A stretch of DNA of 6,705 nt from Pseudomonadota bacterium (GTDB lineage Bacteria > Desulfobacterota > Desulfovibrionia > Desulfovibrionales > Desulfovibrionaceae), in the NCBI GenBank assembly GCA_023426275.1, contig JAFABC010000116.1:1-6705 (forward strand), read 5' to 3'. The translations under genes were made by a program, and so were the position numbers. Shown here one piece after another: positions 1 through 5,358 of this stretch (the stretch's first letter is position 1; each line of letters starts with the position of its first letter). The notes beneath the pieces were generated by a model. The model had not been told where the DNA came from. It ran no database searches and worked only from the letters and a program-made list of their open reading frames with translations.

Positions 1-32
1 CCCCCCCCCCCCCCCCCCGCCGGAGGCGTCTT
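1..32 (-). repeat. 3' GC-rich element, G-homopolymer variant, cut by window edge
   Basis: On the strand of the alcohol dehydrogenase, a few bases after its stop, the sequence reads AAGACGCCTCCGGCGG and continues as a pure G run to the window edge (18 C on the plus strand at 1-18). The 16-base block at 17-32 matches 6655-6670, downstream of the Nramp gene, with one mismatch. There it leads into a hairpin; here it leads into the homopolymer. I infer that it belongs to the same family of intergenic 3' elements. The run is cut by the edge, so its true length is unknown, and it could also mark a contig end. Confidence 0.6.
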
Positions 33-35
33 TGC

Positions 36-1235
36 CTACAGGGCGTGCTGGAAGATGCGTTCCACCATGGGCGCGTCCACCCGGACGGGCGCCAGGGGCA
101 GCAGGGTGCGGGCCAGGGAGGAGCGCAGCGTCAGCCGGGTCAGGGCCGGCACGTCCGCTCCGGTGAAGTAGGCCGACAGGCCGGCCGGCTGGCCGATGAC
201 CGCGAACCAGGACCGCACCTTGTCGACCGCCGTGTCGGCCTCGCCCGCCACGCCCGACATGCCCGGGGCGATGGGGGCCAGCACCTCGGCCAGGATTTCC
301 GGGACGGCCGGATAGATTTCCCGCAACACCGCCGGCAGCAGCAGCCCCAGGCCCTCGCCGTGGTTGATCTCGGCGTTGAGCACGCTCATGGCGTGTTCCA
401 GCACGTGGGCCACGTGGACCATGCCCCGGTCGTAGCTCATGCCGGCGATGGCCGAGGCGTAGAGCAGCCAGTAGCGGGCCGACAGGTTGTCGGGCTGGGT
501 CAGGGCCGTGGGCAGGTAGGCCGCGATCAGGCGCACCGCCTCCCGGGCCAGGGCGATGGAGTAGGGCGAGGCCGTCACGGCCGTGGCCGCCTCCAGGGCG
601 TGGCTCAGGGCGTCGATGGTCGTGGCCACGGTCTGCCGGGAGGGCAGGGAGACCATGAGGCTCGGGTCCTCGATGGCGTAGGTCGGGTAGAGATGGGGCG
701 AGCGCAGGGCCGGCTTGTCCTCGCCGTCGGCCTGGGCCATGGCGAAGCAGTCGCACTCCGAACCGGAGCCATGGGTGGTGTTGATGGCGACGATGGGCAG
801 CGCGCCGGAGATGGGCACCCCTTTTTCATAGAAATCAGACGCCTTGCGCACGGGGTGGCGCAGCAGGACCGCCGCGGTCTTGGCCGTGTCGATGGCGCTG
901 CCGCCGCCGATGGCCAGCACGGCCTTGGCTTCCAGCGCCTTGCCCAGCCGGGCCGCGGCCTCGCAGTTGGCGTAGGTCGGATTGGAGCGCACCCGGTCGA
1001 AATGTTCCCAGGCGACGTGGCGCGAAAGCATGGGCGTGACCGCGTCCCAGGCGCCGCTGAGCTTGTAGCCGGCGGCATCGGTGACCACGAGGAACCGATC
1101 GAGCCCTGCGGCCGCCATCGAGGCCAGGATGCCATCCAGCCGCGCCAACGCGCCGACGCCGAAATAGGTCGTCGGTCTGGTGGGTTGCAGGACAAACACT
1201 TTGTGTATGTCGATTTTGGCTTCCCAGCCGCCCAT
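36..1235 (-). CDS. Iron-containing alcohol dehydrogenase (group III)
   Basis: A 399-residue cytoplasmic NAD(P)-dependent oxidoreductase that would interconvert an alcohol and its aldehyde; the length is usual for the family. The N-terminal Rossmann-like half has the dinucleotide motif GGGSAIDTAK (residues 110-119), followed by NTTHGSGSE (152-160), the family's TTxGTGSE signature with a changed centre. The C-terminal helical half has the metal ligands: D208 and H212 in DALSHALEA, then H277, H281 and H292 in AHVLEH...INHGEG. These correspond to the Asp, His, His, His iron site of FucO, with H281 at the extra conserved histidine. The spacing H281-H292 is one residue longer than in FucO. The start at 1235 is chosen over upstream ATGs because GGAGG lies six bases before it and the protein then begins like family members. 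It is monocistronic here. The natural substrate cannot be read from sequence; ethanol or another short-chain alcohol is plausible for a sulfate reducer. Confidence 0.93.
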   Translation of the reverse strand: MGGWEAKIDIHKVFVLQPTRPTTYFGVGALARLDGILASMAAAGLDRFLVVTDAAGYKLSGAWDAVTPMLSRHVAWEHFDRVRSNPTYANCEAAARLGKALEAKAVLAIGGGSAIDTAKTAAVLLRHPVRKASDFYEKGVPISGALPIVAINTTHGSGSECDCFAMAQADGEDKPALRSPHLYPTYAIEDPSLMVSLPSRQTVATTIDALSHALEAATAVTASPYSIALAREAVRLIAAYLPTALTQPDNLSARYWLLYASAIAGMSYDRGMVHVAHVLEHAMSVLNAEINHGEGLGLLLPAVLREIYPAVPEILAEVLAPIAPGMSGVAGEADTAVDKVRSWFAVIGQPAGLSAYFTGADVPALTRLTLRSSLARTLLPLAPVRVDAPMVERIFQHAL

Positions 1236-1241
1236 GACACG

Positions 1242-1246
1242 CCTCC
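1242..1246 (-). promoter_or_regulatory. Ribosome binding site of the alcohol dehydrogenase
   Basis: GGAGG on the minus strand, six bases before the ATG at 1235. It fixes the start and argues against the in-frame upstream ATGs, the furthest at 1472. Confidence 0.85.
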
Positions 1247-1264
1247 ACTGTTCTGATCCGGGCC

Positions 1265-1281
1265 GCGCCGTCACGCGGCGC
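1265..1281 (-). other. Small hairpin in the alcohol dehydrogenase leader
   Basis: GCGCCG and CGGCGC form a perfect 6-bp stem around a 5-base loop. It would lie in the first part of the transcript if the sigma-54 promoter at 1296-1311 is used, about 20 bases before the ribosome binding site. It may be chance in GC-rich DNA; no riboswitch family is recognised. Confidence 0.3.
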
Positions 1282-1295
1282 AACCAGGGATACCC

Positions 1296-1311
1296 ATCAA
1301 TTCCCGTGCCA
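1296..1311 (-). promoter_or_regulatory. Likely sigma-54 (-24/-12) promoter of the alcohol dehydrogenase
   Basis: The minus strand reads TGGCACGGGAATTGAT. The sigma-54 consensus is TGGCAC, five bases, then TTGCA or TTGCT. The -24 block is perfect and the spacing exact; the only departure is A for C at -12. The predicted transcript start is near 1285, giving a leader of about 50 bases with a good ribosome binding site. Sigma-54 promoters need an AAA+ activator bound upstream; dyads at 1345-1358 and 1363-1381 are candidates. No activator gene is in the window. Confidence 0.6.
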
Positions 1312-1344
1312 TCTCCGTTTTGTTTTGAATCCCGGGCTATTGCC

Positions 1345-1358
1345 TGACAGGACTGTAA
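1345..1358. promoter_or_regulatory. Dyad upstream of the sigma-54 promoter (possible activator site)
   Basis: On the minus strand TTACAG-TC-CTGTCA, an inverted repeat with five of six positions paired. It is centred roughly 65 bases upstream of the predicted transcript start. The position suits an enhancer-binding protein site, but the arms are short and only one copy is seen. Confidence 0.3.
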
Positions 1359-1362
1359 GGGT

Positions 1363-1381
1363 GCGGGGCATATCACCCCGC
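1363..1381. promoter_or_regulatory. Perfect 6-bp inverted repeat upstream of the sigma-54 promoter
   Basis: GCGGGG, seven bases (CATATCA), CCCCGC. It lies about 85 bases upstream of the predicted alcohol dehydrogenase transcript start. It could be a second protein-binding dyad or a chance GC hairpin. Confidence 0.25.
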
Positions 1382-1535
1382 CCGGACGGTCACGCCTTGC
1401 CCCAAAGCGGGTTTTGTCGGCGGGAATCGGCCCGGGGCGGGGATTCCCTGGTCGCGGGTAAAAAGGAAACACGGCCGGGGTGTGGTGGGAATTGTTGACT
1501 CATATAGGTTTGCCATAGCCTCATGCTTTTCAATG

Positions 1536-1567
1536 ACCGCAGCGGTGTTCCGGCAGCGGTTTTTTTT
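1536..1567 (+). terminator. Terminator-like hairpin with T tract
   Basis: ACCGC (1536-1540) pairs with GCGGT (1556-1560). Inside, CGG (1543-1545) pairs with CCG (1550-1552) around a TGTT loop, leaving a small internal loop. Eight T follow directly (1560-1567). The form is that of a Rho-independent terminator on the plus strand, but no plus-strand gene ends here, so it would serve an unrecognised short transcript or be accidental. Confidence 0.35.
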
Positions 1568-1821
1568 CTTGCAACGGGACAAGGTGCTGGAGCTCCGCAA
1601 GGCGGCAGCCATACTGAAGGGAAAGAAAGCGGGAGAGAAAATATTGCGGCGTCTCTTGGGGCAAGTTTTCCCAATGTCCGCCGTGGTCGTTGCGTCGCTA
1701 TCCGACCCGGAGCCGCAGCATGCGGGCCGTACCGTTCACAAGAGCCGCTATGGTGTTGAAGTCTCAGTCGGCTATTTTCAAAGTCCGCTCACGCGCGAAC
1801 GCGTCTGGTTTTTCCCCTTCC

Positions 1822-1866
1822 GGGAGGGCCCGGGAGGGGGGTGTCCCCCCTCCCGGCCGGCGAAAA
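1822..1866 (-). terminator. GC-rich 3' hairpin element downstream of emrB
   Basis: A perfect 12-bp stem (1830-1841 with 1845-1856) closes a 3-base loop, about 36 bases after the emrB stop. On the minus strand the core GGCCGGGAGGGG...CCCCTCCCGG followed by CCCTCCCG matches the element after the Nramp gene in the same sense orientation. No T run follows the stem on the minus strand. A T tract (1868-1880) does follow it on the plus strand, so it could act as a bidirectional or plus-strand terminator. It is more likely a transcript-end or RNA-stabilising structure for emrB. Confidence 0.6.
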
Positions 1867-1892
1867 TCGTTTCTTTTTTTCACGGTCGGTCC

Positions 1893-3449
1893 CTAATGCG
1901 TGCCTTCGGGCATTTTCGAGCCCATGGGCGGCTTCTTGATGATCCACATCAGGAAGGCCAGCCCGAGGAACATCATGCCCTGGGCGTGGAAGACGTCGCA
2001 AAAGGCCATGGCGTTGGCTTGGCGGAGCATGAGCTTGTACAGGGTGCCGGCGGCGAGCTGGGAGGCGTCGTGGACGCCCAGGAAGTTGGCGCCCAGGTAG
2101 TCCTTGAGCTGTTGCAGGGCCGATTGGTAGCTCAGATCGTAGGGGGTGAGGTTCTCGATCAGCCGGGCCTGATGGAATTGGCCGCGCCGGGCGAGCAGGG
2201 TGGTCACGAAGGCCACGCCAAAGGAGCCGCCCAGGTTGCGCAGCAGGTTGAAGACGGCCGAGGCGTTGTTCATGCCCTGCTTGGGAATGTAGGCCATGGT
2301 CAGGTAGGACAGGGGCACGAAGAAAAAGGCGATGCCCACGGCCTGGATGTTGCGGGCGGCAATGGCCGTGCCGAGGTCGATGTCCAGGGTGAACCCGGCC
2401 ATGTTGAACAGCGAATAGGCGCTGACCACGAGCCCGATGCACAGGATGAAGCGGGCGTCGATCTTCTGGGTGAGCTTGCCGACGATGGGCAGGATCAGCA
2501 GCATGATGAGGCCGCCCGGGCCGAGGACCACGCCGGAGAGAAAGGCCGTGTAGCCCATGAGGTTTTGCAGGTAGAGCGGCAACAGCACGATGGCCCCGAA
2601 AAAGGCGAAGAAGCCGAAGAACATGACCACGTTGCCCGTGGCGAAGCTGCGGTCCTTGAACACCTTGAGGTCGACGATGGGCTCCTTGCGCTTGAGCTCC
2701 CAGACAAGAAACGAGGTCAGGCACACGGCGGCGATGACGGACAGGGTGAGGATGAAATCGTCGTTGAACCAGTCGTCCTGCTGTCCCTTGTCCAGCACGA
2801 TCTGGAGGCAGCCCAGGCCCACGCTTAAAAAAGCCAGCCCGATGTAGTCCACGGTGTCGCCGCGCTTGCGCCGCTCCAGGTAGTCCGGGTCCTTGATGTA
2901 GAGCCAGATGAGCCCGATGGCCAGCATGCCCACCGGTACGTTGATGTTGAAGATCCAGCGCCAGGAATAGTTGTCCGTGATGTAGCCGCCAAGCAGCGGT
3001 CCGAGGATGGGGCCGAGCACCGCGCCCATGGCGAAGATGGCCATGGCCAGCCCCCGTTCCCTGGGCGGGTAGGCTTCGAGCAGGATGGCCTGGGACATGG
3101 GTTGCAGGCCGCCGCCCCCGATGCCCTGGATGACGCGGAAAAAGACCAGCATTCCCAGGCTCGTGGCCAGCCCGCACAGCATGGAGGCGATGGTGAACAC
3201 CGTCACGGACAGCAGCAGGTAGTTGCGCCGGCCGAACACCTTGGACAAAAAGCCGCTGATCGGGATGACGATGGCGTTGGAGACCAGATAGGACGTCAGG
3301 ACCCAGGTCACCTCGTCCTGGCCGGCCGACAGGCTGCCCTGGATGTGGCCCAGGGCCACGTTGGCGATGGACGTGTCCAGGATCTCGATCAGCGTCGGCA
3401 CCATCACCGCGATGGTGATGAGCCATTTGTTGGGGGCGCGCTCGGCCAT
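1893..3449 (-). CDS. emrB: EmrB/QacA-type MFS multidrug efflux transporter (DHA2 family)
   Basis: A 518-residue inner membrane drug/proton antiporter with about 14 hydrophobic helices, the usual size and topology of DHA2 pumps. Motif D1 (ILDTSIANVAL, 23-33) lies in helix 1. Motif A (GFLSKVFGRR, 66-75) follows helix 2. The motif B arginine is R105 in FRVIQGIGGG. Motif C of antiporters (GAVLGPILGPLLGG, 142-155) is in helix 5, followed by SWRWIFNINVPVG (162-174), typical of EmrB. The long loop at about 422-490 before the last helix is also an EmrB trait. It starts three bases after the emrA stop and has no clear ribosome binding site, so translation is probably coupled to emrA. With EmrA it should export hydrophobic toxic compounds or uncouplers; the substrate is not known. 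Confidence 0.93.
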   Translation of the reverse strand: MAERAPNKWLITIAVMVPTLIEILDTSIANVALGHIQGSLSAGQDEVTWVLTSYLVSNAIVIPISGFLSKVFGRRNYLLLSVTVFTIASMLCGLATSLGMLVFFRVIQGIGGGGLQPMSQAILLEAYPPRERGLAMAIFAMGAVLGPILGPLLGGYITDNYSWRWIFNINVPVGMLAIGLIWLYIKDPDYLERRKRGDTVDYIGLAFLSVGLGCLQIVLDKGQQDDWFNDDFILTLSVIAAVCLTSFLVWELKRKEPIVDLKVFKDRSFATGNVVMFFGFFAFFGAIVLLPLYLQNLMGYTAFLSGVVLGPGGLIMLLILPIVGKLTQKIDARFILCIGLVVSAYSLFNMAGFTLDIDLGTAIAARNIQAVGIAFFFVPLSYLTMAYIPKQGMNNASAVFNLLRNLGGSFGVAFVTTLLARRGQFHQARLIENLTPYDLSYQSALQQLKDYLGANFLGVHDASQLAAGTLYKLMLRQANAMAFCDVFHAQGMMFLGLAFLMWIIKKPPMGSKMPEGTH

Positions 3450-3452
3450 AAC

Positions 3453-4664
3453 TTAGTCGTCGACGTGGATGGTGGGCACGACGCTCATGCCCAGGCGCAG
3501 CTTGGGCAGTTCGCCGTTTTCCTTGTCAAAGACGATCTTGACCGGAATGCGCTGCACGATCTTGACGTAGTTGCCCGTGGCGTTCTCCGACGGGAACAGC
3601 GAAAACACCGCGCCGGTTCCGGCCATGATCGAGTCCACCGTGCCGGTGATGGCGCGGCCCGGGTAGGTGTCCACCTCCATGGTGACCTTCTGCCCGGGGT
3701 GGACGTGCTTGAGTTGCGTTTCCTTGTAATTGGCCGTGACCCACAGCTCACTGGGGTCCAGGGGCACGATGGTCATGAGCGCCTGCCCGGCGGCGACCAG
3801 CCGGCCGGATTCGATCTGCTTTTTGGTCACGTGCCCGGCCACCGGGGAGACGATGCGGGTGTAGCCGAGGTTGAGTTCGGCCTGACGCACCTTTTCCTGG
3901 GCCAGGGCCACCTTGGCCCGCTGGGCGGCCACTTCCTTGGTCTGGATGACGGCCTGATCCTCGCCGGTCCTGGCCAGATCGATCTGGGAGCGCAGCCGCT
4001 TGATCTCGGCCTTGATGGATTCCAGGCCGCGATTGGCCGCGGCGGCCTTGGCCTGGGCCGCGCGCAGCTCGGCCACGTGGCCCCGGCGCTTGGTCTCGAT
4101 GTTGTCGAGGTCGGATTGGGCCACCACGCCCTTTTGCCGCAACTGGTTGATGCGCTTGAAATCGAGCTGGTCCTGGTCGAGCTGGGCCTGGATCTGGGCC
4201 ACCAGTTCCTCGGCCGCGTCGCGTTCCTTGGTGGCCTGATCCAGGCTGCGCTGCTGGCTTTCCAGTTGCGCCTTGGCCGAATCCACCCTGGACGAGGTCT
4301 GGGACAGTTGCAGGGGCACGCCCAGGTCCAGGGCCGTCAGCTGGGCTTCGGCCGCGGCCAGATCGGCCTTGGCCTGGGCCAGGGCCACCTTGTAGTCGGT
4401 GGGATCGAGCACCACGAGCAGGTCGCCCGGGGCCACGAGCTGGTTGTCGGTCACCGGCACCTCGTTGACGTAGCCGGCCACGCGCGGGGTGATGGGATGG
4501 ACCTTGCCGTCGATGAAGGCGTCGTCGGTGCTGACCAATCCGCGCGTGTAGAGGTAGTACCCGAAACTGGCCAGGACGAGCACGGCCACGGCGCCGAAGA
4601 TGATGCGCTTGCGTTTCGACGGCTGACCATCCGGTTTGTGCTTGGAGCGAAAAATCGGTTTCAT
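3453..4664 (-). CDS. emrA: EmrA-type HlyD family membrane fusion protein
   Basis: A 403-residue periplasmic adaptor anchored by one N-terminal helix (about 21-39) after a basic cytoplasmic tail. The entry STDDAFIDG (45-53) and PRVAGYV (60-66) begin the first half of the lipoyl/barrel domain. A coiled-coil hairpin rich in Ala, Gln, Lys and Glu runs from about 92 to 268. The second lipoyl half (YTRIVSPVAGHV, 268-279) and beta-barrel follow. The signature NATGNYVKIVQRIPVKI (361-377) is close to that of EmrA. Start: GAGAGGAG lies four bases before the ATG at 4664. It is second in the operon, 84 bases after the MarR gene and just before emrB. It should join EmrB to an outer membrane channel of the TolC type, which is not encoded here. 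Confidence 0.93.
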   Translation of the reverse strand: MKPIFRSKHKPDGQPSKRKRIIFGAVAVLVLASFGYYLYTRGLVSTDDAFIDGKVHPITPRVAGYVNEVPVTDNQLVAPGDLLVVLDPTDYKVALAQAKADLAAAEAQLTALDLGVPLQLSQTSSRVDSAKAQLESQQRSLDQATKERDAAEELVAQIQAQLDQDQLDFKRINQLRQKGVVAQSDLDNIETKRRGHVAELRAAQAKAAAANRGLESIKAEIKRLRSQIDLARTGEDQAVIQTKEVAAQRAKVALAQEKVRQAELNLGYTRIVSPVAGHVTKKQIESGRLVAAGQALMTIVPLDPSELWVTANYKETQLKHVHPGQKVTMEVDTYPGRAITGTVDSIMAGTGAVFSLFPSENATGNYVKIVQRIPVKIVFDKENGELPKLRLGMSVVPTIHVDD

Positions 4665-4668
4665 GCGA

Positions 4669-4676
4669 CTCCTCTC
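4669..4676 (-). promoter_or_regulatory. Ribosome binding site of emrA
   Basis: GAGAGGAG on the minus strand, four bases from the ATG at 4664. It is the strongest site in the operon; neither the MarR gene nor emrB has a comparable one, so emrA may initiate most of the translation of the pump pair. Confidence 0.75.
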
Positions 4677-4748
4677 GCGTTGCGTCCCTTCAGGATTTGA
4701 GCGGTATCCTTTAAAAAATCAGTATGCGGGGGTCGTAAGCGCCGCTGT

Positions 4749-5207
4749 CTAGGCATCGAGCATGGCGTCCAGGCGCGCCTCGATGTTGGCCAGGATGCGC
4801 CGGAGCGTGTCGCGGTCGTCGGCGGGCACGTCGGCAAAGGCCTCGGCGGCGTAATCCCGCACGAGGGGCACGAGCTTCGTGACGAGCATCTTGCCTTCCG
4901 GGGTCAGAAAAATGCGCTGGCTGCGCCGATCCTGGCGGTCGCGCCGGCGGACAAGCAGGTTCTTGGCCTCCATCCGGTCCAGGATGCGGGTGATGGTGGT
5001 CCTGTCCTTGACCGTGCGCTCGCCCAGGCCGCATTGGGTGAGGCCCTGCGTCTCATGGAGCCGGTAGAGCACCACCCACTGCTCCGGGGTGATGTCGTGG
5101 CCGGCGGCCAGGAACATGCGCCGCAGCCCGATTTTGAGGCGTGTCGCGGTGTGGCCGATGGCGTATCCCACGGCGTTGTCCATGTCGTAGTAGAAGGCGT
5201 CGGTCAT
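4749..5207 (-). CDS. MarR family transcriptional regulator, likely repressor of emrAB
   Basis: A 152-residue winged-helix regulator, a normal length for MarR proteins, which act as dimers. N- and C-terminal helices (about 10-35 and 108-150) would form the dimer interface. The DNA-binding part runs from LTQCGLGERT (56-65) through DRTTITRILDRME (68-80), the recognition helix, to the wing RDRQDRRSQ (89-97) and FLTPEGK (100-106). D93 and R95 give the DxR signature of the family. The ATG at 5207 is chosen because the family N-terminus begins there and the sigma-70 promoter would start transcription about 24 bases upstream; longer frames would begin upstream of that promoter. The ribosome binding site is poor. 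The position upstream of emrA and emrB equals that of emrR (mprA) in E. coli, so ligand-relieved repression of the pump is likely. A single Cys (C59) sits near the HTH; a redox role is conceivable but unsupported. Confidence 0.9.
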   Translation of the reverse strand: MTDAFYYDMDNAVGYAIGHTATRLKIGLRRMFLAAGHDITPEQWVVLYRLHETQGLTQCGLGERTVKDRTTITRILDRMEAKNLLVRRRDRQDRRSQRIFLTPEGKMLVTKLVPLVRDYAAEAFADVPADDRDTLRRILANIEARLDAMLDA

Positions 5208-5225
5208 GTCTGTCGGGGCCAAAAA

Positions 5226-5254
5226 GTTGTTGTGCTGAAAATATGCATAACAAC
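5226..5254. promoter_or_regulatory. Candidate MarR operator (inverted repeat)
   Basis: GTTGTTGTGC (5226-5235) and GCATAACAAC (5245-5254) are inverted copies with nine of ten positions matching, separated by nine AT-rich bases. The repeat covers the -10 box, part of the spacer and the probable start of the MarR operon promoter, where a bound dimer would block transcription. It is also 105 bases upstream of the divergent Nramp gene. Confidence 0.65.
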
Positions 5255-5266
5255 GAAATCGGTCAA
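5238..5266 (-). promoter_or_regulatory. Sigma-70-type promoter of the marR-emrA-emrB operon
   Basis: The minus strand has TTGACC (5261-5266) as -35, exactly 17 bases, then TATTTT (5238-5243) as -10. This matches the housekeeping consensus well and stands out against GC-rich surroundings. Transcription would begin near 5231, about 24 bases before the MarR start codon. The overlapping inverted repeat suggests autoregulation. Confidence 0.65.
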
Positions 5267-5344
5267 GCCTTGGGCCCGCCCGGGCGGCGCATTGCCCGTT
5301 GCCCCCATGGGCCGGTTCTGTCACTGTGCTTGGTGGATTTTGTC

Positions 5345-5350
5345 GGGAGG
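5345..5350 (+). promoter_or_regulatory. Ribosome binding site of the Nramp gene
   Basis: GGGAGG eight bases before the ATG at 5359. It supports this start over the in-frame ATG at 5299, which would add 20 residues with no family similarity. Confidence 0.75.
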
Positions 5351-5358
5351 CGGGAAGT

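Larger units (their letters stand above)
1382..1892. other. Gene-free stretch between alcohol dehydrogenase and emrB
   Basis: Together with the promoter area at 1236-1381 this makes a gap of about 650 bases. Open frames here (for example plus 1523-1759, minus 1373-1612 and minus 1390-1674) lack a good ribosome binding site, a recognisable fold and the strong GC-ending codon preference of the neighbouring genes. The part from about 1485 to 1640 is noticeably richer in A and T than the flanking genes. It holds a plus-strand terminator-like hairpin and, at its right end, the hairpin downstream of emrB. No tRNA, IS end or CRISPR repeat was seen. Confidence 0.6.

Noticed and set aside
45..1256. 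Long plus-strand open frame (403 codons) opposite the alcohol dehydrogenase
   Set aside because: It is rich in Gly, Arg, Gln and His with no recognisable fold, and is the antisense shadow of a GC-rich gene whose minus-strand product has clear Fe-ADH motifs.
1482..2828. Plus-strand open frame whose first part lies in the gene-free region
   Set aside because: A Lys/Glu-rich stretch near codons 30-60 looks superficially protein-like, but there is no good ribosome binding site, codon use differs from the real genes, and the rest is antisense to emrB.
3102..4700. Plus-strand open frame of 532 codons across emrA and the start of emrB
   Set aside because: Low-complexity His/Gly/Asp/Gln-rich product, entirely opposite two well-supported genes; an antisense shadow.
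4665..4748. Possible internal promoter between the MarR gene and emrA (AT-rich patch at 4711-4725)
   Set aside because: No -35/-10 pair of reasonable quality at 16-18 base spacing could be found.
5276..5287. Perfect 12-base palindrome CCGCCCGGGCGG between the MarR and Nramp genes
   Set aside because: Pure GC palindromes of this size are common by chance in such DNA, and it matches no known operator for metal regulators.
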